NCBI GenBank assembly: GCA_028876395.1
Contig: JAGWRX010000164.1
Location: 1 to 45,553, forward strand
DNA length: 45,553 nucleotides
DNA from: Acidobacteriota bacterium
GTDB lineage: Bacteria > Acidobacteriota > Terriglobia > Terriglobales > Acidobacteriaceae
Reading direction: 5' to 3'
Each line of letters starts with the position of its first letter. The first letter of the stretch is position 1. The translations under genes and the position numbers were made by a program. Below are positions 16,439 through 25,279 of this stretch, in pieces. Below the pieces are notes generated by a model that did not search any database, was not told the origin of the DNA, and saw only the letters and a program-made list of their open reading frames with translations.

Positions 16439-18579
16439 CAGGCATGAGCTTTGATCAGGTCCCAAAATAAAATCAGCGTCCGCTCTGCCAAACTACGCCG
16501 CACCCCGAAAATCTTAGCCTGGCCTGAGACACCGAACATCGGATTACCATCCCTGACGGACAGCGTCACGCGAGCACTGTAAAAAACTGCCAACTGAATC
16601 CCTTTATAGTCCTGCCGGGCGATCAAACCCGGGGGGAGAGCGACGGCGTCGCCTCCGGGGGGCGGCAGCGTCATGCGAAGAACAGAGAACTGGCCTGGCA
16701 GAGTCAGAGCGACTTCGGCGCCCGTGGGAATACGATCGAGTTGAGATGCAGGAATAAATATCCTGGCAACGCGCGGCCCGGCGTCTGCCAGATCAAGCAG
16801 TGACTGACCGGAGGCGACATCCTGATCGAGTAGCAAGCCGGGATTCTGCGTGAGAACTGTCCCGTCGGCTGGCGCGGCAATCACAAGAGAGGCTTGAGCT
16901 TCGTGGGCAAGTTCCTCGAAGTGCGCGGCTCCGCTCTGCCTGGCAGCCGCAGTTCCGATGCTTCGGCCTTGAAGCTGGGCGTTGAATGTCTGGAATCTGG
17001 CGCTGCTTACCTGAGCGGCAGACGAGGATTCCATTGACGCGGCCGTGAGGCTGCTCATGCGGAACAACGGCTGACCCGCACGGACCCTTTCCCCTTGCTG
17101 GACCAGCACTTCATTCACCCGACCTGCCACCGCCGCATGCAGCGTGTGCGAATGCATGGGCTCGATTACATAAAAGGCGCCCACTCGATCGCGCCAGATC
17201 GGCAGGAACAGAATTGCAGCCAGTGTTGCGGTCACGAGAGTGTGGACGGAACCCCAGCGAAGGTCTGAGCCGAGTTTGCGTTCCCAGAACTCCCGGGCCA
17301 CTTTACGCAACGAGCGCAGGCGCGACCGGAAGATGACAAACGCCAGGGCCCCGGCGGGGACGAGAGCGAACTCGGCAAGCCAGTGCGAAGCAATGTTGTA
17401 AGAGAAGCGGATCGCAAAAAAGAGCAGGAGATAGCTGTACGCTCCGGAAGCAAGAGCGTAAACGATAAAGAACGGCGCCCGCCGTCGCGGCACAACCGGA
17501 GTCTCAACCGGCAGGCGGAGGATGCGGTTCTGGAACCATCCGGAGAGGAAGGCTGTGGATCGCTCCTTGAGATCGGGAATTTCGATAAGCTCAGTAAAAA
17601 AATAGTAGCCGTCAAGTTTGATGAGCGGATTGAGATTAATGAGCGCGACCGCGAAGCCGGTAAGCAGAATGATCTGGTAGGCAAAATCATGCAGCCACTC
17701 GCCCGTGCGAGTGTTTGACCAGACAATCATTGCAAGGCCGCAGAGTATCATTTCCACCCAGATGCCGGCGATGATAGTAGCCAGCCGTTGTATCTTTGTG
17801 GTGGAGATCCATATCTCAGTCACATCAACGAAAAAGGCAGGCGCGAGATAGATGAACATGAATCCCATTCTGTGGACCTGTCCACCGTAGTGCTTGCAGG
17901 TCAAGCCGTGTGCTGATTCATGGAAAAATCCGAGAATGAGAAAGAGCAGCCAAAATTGCGTGAGGTCGAGCAAGCTCTTGTGGGCAAAGTTGAAATAGAG
18001 CACAGTGTCAGGGCCAAGGATGCTCCACTTGGAGATGAAGACTGTGGCTTCGAAGAAAAAAAGCAGGACGACGGCAAGAACGCACCAGCGGCTATACACA
18101 TAACTGCCGATGGCTCCATCGAGCCAACCAAGGTAGCGATCAGGATCCCATGCGGAGAAGCCGATGTGCGCCAGGTCGATTTTTGATCTGCCCCTGCGTC
18201 CCCGCTGGGCGAGAAGCTTCTCGCTCAGCGCGAGATTCTTCTCCTGCGGTGTTTTATACCAAAAATCGGATCCATCCATGTTCTCCGCGAAAGTCCGCAC
18301 TTCCTCGGAATCTATTGGCAGGCCTGTCTGGCTCGTATAGAGGTGGGCAATCTCCTCGTAGGAATGAACACCGTCGAAAAGTTTCGCAAGCTCCCATTGG
18401 CTGAGCGGAAAGCGATAGTAGTTAGCTTTGCCGCGCTGGAAGACTCCGACGACCGGCTCACCGTCGAGTACATCCTCACGCACGATAAGGTTGGGGTCGA
18501 GACGCGGAGGACGGCCGCGCGCTATTCGCGCCTGGGGCATTTCCGGAAGAGCGGCATCGAGGGCTTCACTTAGATTCAT
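16435..18579 (-). CDS. PqqD-like / M50 site-2 protease / HlyD fusion protein
   Basis: 714 residues. Residues about 30-110 resemble a PqqD/winged-helix peptide-binding module. A membrane metalloprotease core follows, with HESAH at 220-224 and LNPLIKLDGYYF, in which Asp323 would be the third zinc ligand. Six or more hydrophobic helices lie between about 165 and 430. The end (about 475-700) is a HlyD-like barrel-sandwich adaptor (AAVAGRVNEVLVQQGERVRAGQPLF). It resembles the 'putative peptide zinc metalloprotease' group that includes YydH. A role in cleaving, binding or exporting a small peptide is inferred. Its ATG overlaps the upstream stop (ATGA). It is the last gene of a three-gene operon. 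Confidence 0.88.
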   Translation of the reverse strand: MNLSEALDAALPEMPQARIARGRPPRLDPNLIVREDVLDGEPVVGVFQRGKANYYRFPLSQWELAKLFDGVHSYEEIAHLYTSQTGLPIDSEEVRTFAENMDGSDFWYKTPQEKNLALSEKLLAQRGRRGRSKIDLAHIGFSAWDPDRYLGWLDGAIGSYVYSRWCVLAVVLLFFFEATVFISKWSILGPDTVLYFNFAHKSLLDLTQFWLLFLILGFFHESAHGLTCKHYGGQVHRMGFMFIYLAPAFFVDVTEIWISTTKIQRLATIIAGIWVEMILCGLAMIVWSNTRTGEWLHDFAYQIILLTGFAVALINLNPLIKLDGYYFFTELIEIPDLKERSTAFLSGWFQNRILRLPVETPVVPRRRAPFFIVYALASGAYSYLLLFFAIRFSYNIASHWLAEFALVPAGALAFVIFRSRLRSLRKVAREFWERKLGSDLRWGSVHTLVTATLAAILFLPIWRDRVGAFYVIEPMHSHTLHAAVAGRVNEVLVQQGERVRAGQPLFRMSSLTAASMESSSAAQVSSARFQTFNAQLQGRSIGTAAARQSGAAHFEELAHEAQASLVIAAPADGTVLTQNPGLLLDQDVASGQSLLDLADAGPRVARIFIPASQLDRIPTGAEVALTLPGQFSVLRMTLPPPGGDAVALPPGLIARQDYKGIQLAVFYSARVTLSVRDGNPMFGVSGQAKIFGVRRSLAERTLILFWDLIKAHAW

Positions 18580-19535
18580 GGCGCGAGACGAACCTGCATG
18601 GACATTCCCGGCTTGAGCAGCGGCGATGGACGGACGACCGCGCCGATTACCTGCACACTGCCGCTGGCCGGATCGACCACAGGACTGACGCGGAGGATGC
18701 GGCCAGACTGGCGCAGGCCGGGGTAGTCCGCAGTCGTGAGTTCAAGGGTCTTGCCGACGGAGAAGGCAGCCATGGCGGTTTCCGATACAGTGAAAAGAAC
18801 ACGCAGAGGTGCTTCCGCTGTAATCCAGAAGAGGATGTCGCCTGCTTTGACCTCCTGGGCGGGACGCACGGAGCTGCGACCGACGACCCCAGTGAACGGC
18901 GCGACGATACGCGACTGCTCAAGTTGCAGGCTGGCAGTGCTGAGGTCAGCTTCCGCGGCTGCCTCCTCGTCGCGGTAATGGGCGACCTCGGCGATGGTCT
19001 CGTCGAGTTTGTATTTCACATGTTCCCAGTTCTCCTCGCTAATGATCTTGTCGGCGCGCATCACATCTGCGCGGCGCAGATCGGCCTCCGCGCTTTTTTC
19101 CTCTGCCTCCCACTCCCTTACCTGCGCATGGGCCGAGGCTATGCGTGCTTTATGTAAATCGCAGGCCGAGCGCAGAGCGCGGTCATCCAACTGCGCCAAA
19201 AGCTGGCCGCGCTGTACATGATCACCGATCAGGACCGCAATGTTCACAACGCGGCCGTCTCGTTCAGCAGCGATGTCGGCCTGCTGCTCGGCTACGAGGG
19301 GTCCTGTCGTCGTGAAAGATTTTGGATCCGATCTGTCTGACGGCGGCCCAGGCATGGAGGCTGGATCAGCTACGGAAGAGCTCACTGGAGTCTTGGATGC
19401 AGCGGCACTGGCAGCCTGGGCTCGGGGATGGCTGTCGCAGCCGGTACTGAACAGCACACTTGCGGCAGCTGCGCAAAGAGCAGCGGCGGCAGGATGCATT
19501 CGGCAGAAAGAGTGCGGGCCCATGCGTATCACCAT
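18576..19535 (-). CDS. HlyD/RND-type membrane fusion lipoprotein
   Basis: 319 residues from the ATG at 19535, which overlaps the upstream stop codon; ATGs at 19562, 19523 and 19499 are alternatives. A hydrophobic stretch ends in FSTGC, a lipobox, so the mature protein is probably a lipid-anchored periplasmic adaptor. The barrel-sandwich halves (DGRVVNIAVLIGDHVQRGQLLAQLD and RIVAPFTGVVGRSSVRPAQEVKAGDIL) flank a coiled-coil hairpin of about 90 residues, then a beta-barrel domain. Such proteins link inner- and outer-membrane parts of efflux machines, but no RND or ABC pump and no TolC homologue is encoded in the window. It lies between, and is coupled to, two other HlyD-containing proteins. Confidence 0.88.
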   Translation of the reverse strand: MVIRMGPHSFCRMHPAAAALCAAAASVLFSTGCDSHPRAQAASAAASKTPVSSSVADPASMPGPPSDRSDPKSFTTTGPLVAEQQADIAAERDGRVVNIAVLIGDHVQRGQLLAQLDDRALRSACDLHKARIASAHAQVREWEAEEKSAEADLRRADVMRADKIISEENWEHVKYKLDETIAEVAHYRDEEAAAEADLSTASLQLEQSRIVAPFTGVVGRSSVRPAQEVKAGDILFWITAEAPLRVLFTVSETAMAAFSVGKTLELTTADYPGLRQSGRILRVSPVVDPASGSVQVIGAVVRPSPLLKPGMSMQVRLAP

Positions 19536-21934
19536 CCAATCCAGTCCCATAGAGTCTGCCATATCCAGAGGGCGGGCCGGCGCAGCAGAACATACCCAGC
19601 CGGGCGCCAGCCAATAAAGATCTTTCCGCGGCCTGCCATACCAGCGCGGAGACTGGCGTCGAGATTCGGCAGCGGAACCTCGGCGGTGAAGGTGCGCTCG
19701 CCATCGCCCGGATGCGCCTGTGGGCTCACGACGGCAACGCGACCATGCCAGGTGCGCTGCGGATAGCTATCCAGCTTGATGGCTGCAGTCTGGCCGGGGC
19801 TCAGCAGGGCGACGTCTCGCTCGGGAACGGAAACCTGGAGGACCGCGGTTGAGAGATCAAGCACTTGTGCGAAGGGAGCACCTGCGTCAAGATGCTGGCC
19901 GGCGACATTCTGAAGGTTGGGAGTGACCACGATGCCGGCAATGGGCGAGCGCAATTTTGCGCTATCGAGGCGAGAGCGGGCACGCGCCACCTCAGACCGA
20001 AGAAACTCGGCCTGGGCGCGGTCGGCTCCGGCCTGAGCAGAGCCGTGAGCCAGATCATTCTGCATGACCAGCATCGCTTCTTGATATTTTGCTTCGGATG
20101 CATTCAAATCCGTGCGCCACTGCCAATCGTTGATGGCTCCCAACACGTCTCCGGCGGCTACGCGCTGGCCTTCATGCGCAAAGACCGAAGTGACATTCCC
20201 GTCGACGGGGGCGGCGATCGTGACCAGATGCTGTGGCGCCACGACCGAATCACCCACCACGCGCATCGGCAGCGGACAGAACGCAAGAAACAGCGCGCAT
20301 TCGAATACCAGGCCAAAGGTCATCCAGCGGCTGCGGCGACTGCTTAACACGGCTTGCTTTTTTTTCAGCAAGGGTTCAATCAGGCTGATGAGCGGCACTT
20401 CGCGGTAGAGCAATGCGTTCCGGATGGCCACAGTCGCCTGCCCGGCCAGCACTTTAATCATCTCGGTGTGGGGCAGGTCAAGAAAATCAGGTTCGCTGCT
20501 TTCATAGAGCAGCAATCCAACACGACCCTGGTCGTCAGTGAGCGGCAGGGCGTAGAGCCCGCGGTAGCCTGTTTCGCTAAAGTGGCGCGCGACGGCCGAC
20601 GGCAGATCGCCGTTCGGATCTTCGCTGGATTCTTCATGCTGAAAAAGGTGCAGCGGTTCTGATTGCGAAGAGAGCCAGCGCATCAGTTCGTGTAGCCGCT
20701 CAACCTGCGCATCCCCGAGCGGCAGGCTCGACATGCCAGAGACGGCCTTCAATTGCAGACGCCCGTGGTGGTCCAGCGCGATGGCGCAGAGTTCGTAGGG
20801 CAGCACGTTCTGCGGACTGTTGACGATAATCTGAAGCAGACGGTCCAGGCGCAGCGTGGAGGTGATTTCCGAACTGACGCGCACCAGTGTTTTCAGGATC
20901 TCGAGCTTGCGCTCAGCCAGCAGCAGGTTCGCGTTCTTGAGCGCGCTGCTGACCGTCTCCGCCATGGAGACCAGGAAAAACAGGTCGTCCTCATCAAAGG
21001 GATGGTCTTCTCTGTTGATGGCCTCGAGAACGCCAACCTCGGCCTCATCCTGCAGCAGCGGGACCAGTAAAGCGTTGGTGATCGGCGGAATGCCGCTGTC
21101 GCCGCCGGCAGCAGCGTTGCGCAGGCTCAAGCGCTCATCCTCGGCGTCGGCAATCAGCAGAGGCTCGCCTTCCTCAGCCATATCCGCTACATACCCCTCG
21201 CCGGGAGCCTGCGTCATGCCGACCTCTACGGAAGCGTCCTCGCCGCTGCTGGAAACCAGGCGCAGCACGTCCCCGTCGAAGAGCCAGAGATGAATGGCCT
21301 GGCAGGCCAGCATAGCCGAAGCCTTCACCGGAATTAACGCAATGACTGCATCGAGTTCGAGGGTTGAGTTCAGCGATTTCTCGAGATCGTAGAGCTGCGA
21401 CATCCGGTGTACGGAATCAAGGAGAGTCTGGCGCTGCTGCTCGAATGCCTCGGCTGCCAGGATTGCGGGCGAAGCAAGCTGGGCAATGGGCGCAATCTCT
21501 TCCAGGTCCTTGGGCTGCAGTCCCGCGGAAAAGGTGAGAATCTCGAGGGCGCCCGTCAACTGGCCTTCCTGCAGCAGCGGGATATACGCGAGCGACGCGA
21601 TGGAGCGCGAGACGTGCAGATGGGCGTAGTCTTCGCGCCGGATCCGGGCGGCAGGATAGATCACAGTCTGGGGAAAGTCGGTGAGCAGCGGAGCGATCAG
21701 CCGGCTCCCCGGGGGGATCGAAGACTGCTCGATAGACAAATCTCCCGCCACACCGAGGGCAGTCCAGGTTGCAGGGCCATCTTCATCGGAAAGCCGGTGC
21801 ACGGCGCAGGCGCTGTCTGGAATCTGCTCAACGATTGCGGCGGCGACGAGCGCGGCGCGCGCGGCTGAATCGGACGCGGCCAAGAGCAATGCGGTGATAT
21901 CAACAACAGCAGCGTTCAGCGGAGGCATTGTCAT
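19529..21934 (-). CDS. Triple-GAF sensor fused to a HlyD-type membrane adaptor
   Basis: 801 residues. Three GAF-like domains lie at about 15-170, 190-340 and 355-515; the second contains LVSSSGEDASVEVGMTQAPGEGYVADM and ALLVPLLQDEAEVGVLEAINR. Then come one membrane helix (about 540-562), a barrel-sandwich (APVDGNVTSVFAHEGQRVAAGDVL), a coiled coil and a second sandwich half with LRSPIAGIVVTPNL. The cytoplasmic GAF part would sense a small molecule or redox state while the outer part works as an adaptor. Such GAF-HlyD fusions are seldom described. The gene heads the operon; ATG at 21934 follows CTGGAGAAA. Ligand and export partner are unknown. Confidence 0.87.
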   Translation of the reverse strand: MTMPPLNAAVVDITALLLAASDSAARAALVAAAIVEQIPDSACAVHRLSDEDGPATWTALGVAGDLSIEQSSIPPGSRLIAPLLTDFPQTVIYPAARIRREDYAHLHVSRSIASLAYIPLLQEGQLTGALEILTFSAGLQPKDLEEIAPIAQLASPAILAAEAFEQQRQTLLDSVHRMSQLYDLEKSLNSTLELDAVIALIPVKASAMLACQAIHLWLFDGDVLRLVSSSGEDASVEVGMTQAPGEGYVADMAEEGEPLLIADAEDERLSLRNAAAGGDSGIPPITNALLVPLLQDEAEVGVLEAINREDHPFDEDDLFFLVSMAETVSSALKNANLLLAERKLEILKTLVRVSSEITSTLRLDRLLQIIVNSPQNVLPYELCAIALDHHGRLQLKAVSGMSSLPLGDAQVERLHELMRWLSSQSEPLHLFQHEESSEDPNGDLPSAVARHFSETGYRGLYALPLTDDQGRVGLLLYESSEPDFLDLPHTEMIKVLAGQATVAIRNALLYREVPLISLIEPLLKKKQAVLSSRRSRWMTFGLVFECALFLAFCPLPMRVVGDSVVAPQHLVTIAAPVDGNVTSVFAHEGQRVAAGDVLGAINDWQWRTDLNASEAKYQEAMLVMQNDLAHGSAQAGADRAQAEFLRSEVARARSRLDSAKLRSPIAGIVVTPNLQNVAGQHLDAGAPFAQVLDLSTAVLQVSVPERDVALLSPGQTAAIKLDSYPQRTWHGRVAVVSPQAHPGDGERTFTAEVPLPNLDASLRAGMAGRGKIFIGWRPAGYVLLRRPALWIWQTLWDWIGW

Positions 21935-22060
21935 GAATCAGGTTTCTCCAGTAACACTCTGCTTGACAGGCGGACTCTCAATGTGGTCTCTGGAGTAGTT
22001 GGAGGCTAACAAGCCTCGCGCCGGGTGTAAAGCAAATTCTTGCAGGAGACTGGGAAACAC

Positions 22061-22405
22061 GTGGATCTGGACATCAAGCAGAGCGGCAATATATGCACAC
22101 TGAAACTGAAAGGCCGCCTGGTAAGTGGAGAGCCTGTCAAACAATTTGAGGAGGTCTACCAGGCAGCTCTTTCCAGCGGGCATATTTTTCTGATTCTCGA
22201 CCTTGAAGCTTTGCCCTATATTGACTCATCTGGCATTGGCTCAGTCGTCAATGCATTGAGGCTTTCAACAAAGCTGGGCGGAAGCACGAAGCTGGTGAAT
22301 CCAGCCTCTTTTGTTGCCAAGACCTTCAAGATGGTCGGCATCTTAACCCTCTTTGGAGTCTATCCATCGGAAGCAGATGCCGTGGCCGCGTGCGGCGGCT
22401 CATGA
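22061..22405 (+). CDS. STAS-domain anti-sigma-factor antagonist (SpoIIAA-like)
   Basis: 114 residues covering one STAS domain. LILDLEALPYIDSSGIGSVV contains the Asp-Ser-Ser-Gly motif (residues 55-58) whose serine is phosphorylated in SpoIIAA-type antagonists. I chose GTG 22061, with AGGAG about 12 bases upstream, over a TTG at 22040 with no site. It diverges from the GAF/HlyD operon across about 126 bases, so a functional link is plausible: partner switching could feed into this system. No cognate HATPase/anti-sigma kinase gene is present in the window. A small hairpin (GAGGCT/AGCCTC, 22002-22017) sits in the shared promoter region. Confidence 0.85.
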   Translation: MDLDIKQSGNICTLKLKGRLVSGEPVKQFEEVYQAALSSGHIFLILDLEALPYIDSSGIGSVVNALRLSTKLGGSTKLVNPASFVAKTFKMVGILTLFGVYPSEADAVAACGGS

Positions 22406-22438
22406 GAACCTCCGGGCAAGGGCCCGACATTCCAGAAA

Positions 22439-22759
22439 TCGCCATCCCTTCGTTCCGTTCAGGAAGCCAGGGCCCTGCTGCGGCAGCGTCATCACCTGGC
22501 GCCATCGGAGGAGGATGACTTCTCCGTCCGCAACATGCAGGAAATGATTGCCGCGCAGGCTGAGTCGTCACGCATCACGTCCATCATGCTTGCCGCGGCG
22601 GCATCGGTTTCTCTGGTCGCTGGTGGCATCGGCATCATGGACATCATGCTGGTTTCGGTGCGCGAGCGGACTCGCGAGGTCGGACTTCGCCACCCGGTGG
22701 GCGTGAAAACCCGCGACATCCTCACGCAATTTCTTATTGAAGCCTTAGGCTGCGAATAG
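22439..22759 (+). pseudogene. MacB/FtsX-type ABC permease fragment
   Basis: About 106 codons include [21 protein letters not shown], then [28 protein letters not shown] and [10 protein letters not shown]. This is the first transmembrane helix and following conserved loop of the MacB C-terminal permease domain. The normal protein would continue with three helices, but a stop comes directly after ...EALGCE. There is no start of the gene and no ATPase part nearby. The usual RMAVGA after GLR is changed to HPVGV. It is a dead internal scrap between the STAS gene and the carbohydrate region. Confidence 0.78.
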
Positions 22760-22936
22760 GGACATGGCGCCGACCATCGCATCGCCGGGGAGGAAGATCT
22801 CTGTCCGATGCAGAGGCGAGACGCCGGCGATTGTCGATGGCTGCAGTTTCAGAGGGAACGAGCCGCCGAGATTGGAAACGAGATGTTCGTTGGCGTCGAT
22901 TGCCTTCCGTGTCGTCGTGGTTGCCGGATTGTCCGG
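22745..22936 (-). pseudogene. Unidentified coding fragment
   Basis: A 63-codon open stretch on the minus strand ends at a TAA (22745-22747) and is bounded upstream by a TAA at 22937-22939. It has no plausible start and a protein-like composition (ANEHLVSNLGGSFPLKL, then SPLHRTEIFLPGDAMVGAM). I do not recognise the family. It overlaps the tail of the MacB scrap by a few bases, so this is probably a junction between two decayed genes. It may also be chance. Confidence 0.3.
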
Positions 22937-23096
22937 TTAAAGTGTCTGCGTTTCTGACAAGCCAAATAGCTCAGATTTGATTGGGGAAATAGATATCAAT
23001 ATCATTGTGTCCGTTCATGATGGGCGGGACGGGAATGGCAATTTCGAGCCGAGCACGCGGGGCATCGGATTAGTCTTGTAGAAGTCCGGCTTGCGA

Positions 23097-24341
23097 ATGC
23101 ATTATTTGCGCTGCATGATCGAGGTGATCGAATTGATAGAGAGAATCAAGGCCAGCCTGTCCTTTGATTCGCTTGCGTCCGCAGGGGCCGGCCGAGTTGT
23201 TTGCACATCCGTTGCCTGCCTGCTGTGCATGAATTCGGCAAACCCTGCCCGTCTGGCCCAGGCGCAAGTGCAAGCAAACGAGAGCGCAGCCGTGATAGGA
23301 GATGCGCCTGATCATCCGGGCCCGCTTGCTTCTGACCTTGCGGGCAACATACGGCCGGCAAGCGTCAAGGCAGCGATGCGCAAGGTGGCGGACTGGCAAT
23401 TGGCCCGCGTTGATCATTCGTACAGCCAGGACTGGACCTTCGCCACTCTTTACCTGGGGATGCTGGCCGCTTCCGACACGCTGCACGACAATCGCTATCG
23501 CGATTTTGTGCAAGGGATCGCAGAGCACTACAACTGGACACTTGGTCCTCGGAAGACCCATGCCGATGACCAGGCCATTGGGCAGTCGTATCTCTGGCTT
23601 TATAGCAAGCACCCGAATCCGGGATTCATTGCGCCGCTCCGCCAGCAGTTCGATGAGATTATGCAGTTGCCGGACGACCCGCAAAAGCCGGTCTGGTGGT
23701 GGTGCGATGCGCTGTTCATGGCTCCTCCGGTGTGGGCTCAACTGGTTGAAGTCACGCGGCAGAGCAAGTATCTCGACTACATGGATAAGGAGTGGCGCAT
23801 CACGTCCAGGCTGCTTTGGGACCCGGACGCGCATCTGTTCTTTCGAGACAGCAGCTACTTCGACAAGCGCGAAAAGAATGGCAGCAAGATTTTCTGGTCG
23901 CGCGGAAACGGCTGGGTCATGGGCGGGCTGGTTCGTGTTCTCACCTTTCTTCCGGAGAATGATCCGCGCCGACCTTTTTACGTTGAGAAATTCCGGGAGA
24001 TGTCAGAGACGATTCGCACGCTTCAGGGAAGCGATGGGCTGTGGCGTCCAGGCCTGCTCGATGCGGCGGATTATCCTTATCCGGAAGTTTCAGGGTCGGC
24101 GTTTTTTGTTTATGCCATGGCCTGGGGAATCGATCATGGCCTGCTTGATCGCGCGCGGTACCGGCCCGTGGTGGCGCGTGGATGGAAGGGCCTTGTCGCG
24201 CACATCTATCAGGATGGACGGTTGGGCTGCATCCAGCCTGTGGGTGCTGCTCCCGGCGCTTATACTGCCGGATCCAGCTACGTCTTCGGAACGGGAGCCT
24301 TCCTGCTGGCGGGCTCTGAAGTTGTTGCGATGGGCGATTGA
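23097..24341 (+). CDS. GH105/GH88-type unsaturated (rhamno)galacturonyl hydrolase
   Basis: 414 residues. It removes unsaturated uronate from oligosaccharides made by polysaccharide lyases. The (alpha/alpha)6-barrel signature is seen as WTFATLYLGMLAA, HADDQAIGQSYLWLY (the catalytic Asp region), WWWCDALFMAPP and FWSRGNGWVMGGLVRVL. A hydrophobic stretch (VVCTSVACLLC) ending near ARLAQAQ may be a signal peptide, but about 33 residues precede it, which is unusual. No better start exists, and ATGs at 23097 and 23115 are both possible. A GATAT-CA-ATATC dyad lies at 22992-23003. The next two genes encode KduI and KduD, which handle the released product, so the set forms one pathway. Confidence 0.88.
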   Translation: MHYLRCMIEVIELIERIKASLSFDSLASAGAGRVVCTSVACLLCMNSANPARLAQAQVQANESAAVIGDAPDHPGPLASDLAGNIRPASVKAAMRKVADWQLARVDHSYSQDWTFATLYLGMLAASDTLHDNRYRDFVQGIAEHYNWTLGPRKTHADDQAIGQSYLWLYSKHPNPGFIAPLRQQFDEIMQLPDDPQKPVWWWCDALFMAPPVWAQLVEVTRQSKYLDYMDKEWRITSRLLWDPDAHLFFRDSSYFDKREKNGSKIFWSRGNGWVMGGLVRVLTFLPENDPRRPFYVEKFREMSETIRTLQGSDGLWRPGLLDAADYPYPEVSGSAFFVYAMAWGIDHGLLDRARYRPVVARGWKGLVAHIYQDGRLGCIQPVGAAPGAYTAGSSYVFGTGAFLLAGSEVVAMGD

Positions 24342-24423
24342 CATGAGCACGCCGTTACACCCAACACGAATGACGGGATAAGCATCTGCCACGCTCGCGG
24401 TCGCATTTGAAAGGAAGTCGAAA

Positions 24424-25254
24424 ATGAGAATACTGCAACTGGCGGATTCAATCCGCTTCAAAACCATGACCACCGAGGAATTGCGGGAGACGTTCCTCAT
24501 CAGCGATCTCTTCCGTCCAGACAAGCTTTCCTTCGTTTATATCGACCAGGACCGCACGGTTGTTGGCTCGGCCGTTCCCACCACGACGCCGATTCAATTG
24601 CCAACCTATGATGCGCTGAAAGCCAGGTTCTTTACAGAGCGGCGAGAGCTGGGGATTCTCAACATCGGTGGTGCCGGCAAAGTAAGCGTCGGCGCGCAGG
24701 AGTTTGCATTGAATCGGCTCGACGGACTTTATGTTGGGCGGGGCAATGAAGACGTGCATTTCTCGAGCGTTGATCCAAATCGGCCAGCAGAATTTTATCT
24801 CCTCAGCTATCCCGCGCATGCCGACTATCCGACGCAGTTGGTTCGCAGCACGGAGTTGGAAAGGACCGGGCTCGGCGCGCCGGAAAGCGCCAATGCGCGG
24901 GAGATTACGAAGCTGATCCATCTGGAGGGCGTCCGCAGTTGTCAGCTGGTGATGGGCTTTACGCAGCTTGCTTCAGGAAGTGTCTGGAACACGATGCCGC
25001 CGCATACGCACATGCGCAGATCCGAAGTGTATTTGTACTTCGACATCGCCGAGGGAGAGCGCGTCTTCCACCTTATGGGGCCCGCCAGGGAGACGAGACA
25101 GGTCGTCGTTGCGAACAAACAGGTGGCGGTTTCACCGGGCTGGTCGATTCACGCCGGCGTGGGAACCAGGAACTATGCCTTCTGCTGGGGAATGGGTGGA
25201 GAGAACCAGGTTTACAGCGACATGGATGCGCTGGCGATAGCGGACCTGCTTTAG
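24424..25254 (+). CDS. kduI: 5-keto-4-deoxyuronate isomerase (5-dehydro-4-deoxy-D-glucuronate isomerase)
   Basis: 276 residues, the size of the E. coli enzyme (278). It converts 5-keto-4-deoxyuronate to 2,5-diketo-3-deoxygluconate in the cytoplasm. The cupin metal site is seen as His194, His196, Glu201 (PPHTHMRRSEVYLYFD) and His243 (GWSIHAG), each two residues from the E. coli zinc ligands. GAAAGGAAG precedes the ATG. It lies between the uronyl hydrolase and kduD in one direction, with gaps of 82 and 25 bases, consistent with an operon for lyase-derived uronates from pectin or a related polymer. Confidence 0.96.
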   Translation: MRILQLADSIRFKTMTTEELRETFLISDLFRPDKLSFVYIDQDRTVVGSAVPTTTPIQLPTYDALKARFFTERRELGILNIGGAGKVSVGAQEFALNRLDGLYVGRGNEDVHFSSVDPNRPAEFYLLSYPAHADYPTQLVRSTELERTGLGAPESANAREITKLIHLEGVRSCQLVMGFTQLASGSVWNTMPPHTHMRRSEVYLYFDIAEGERVFHLMGPARETRQVVVANKQVAVSPGWSIHAGVGTRNYAFCWGMGGENQVYSDMDALAIADLL

Positions 25255-25279
25255 CGCTCAGGAAAGGATCACGGTTGCA

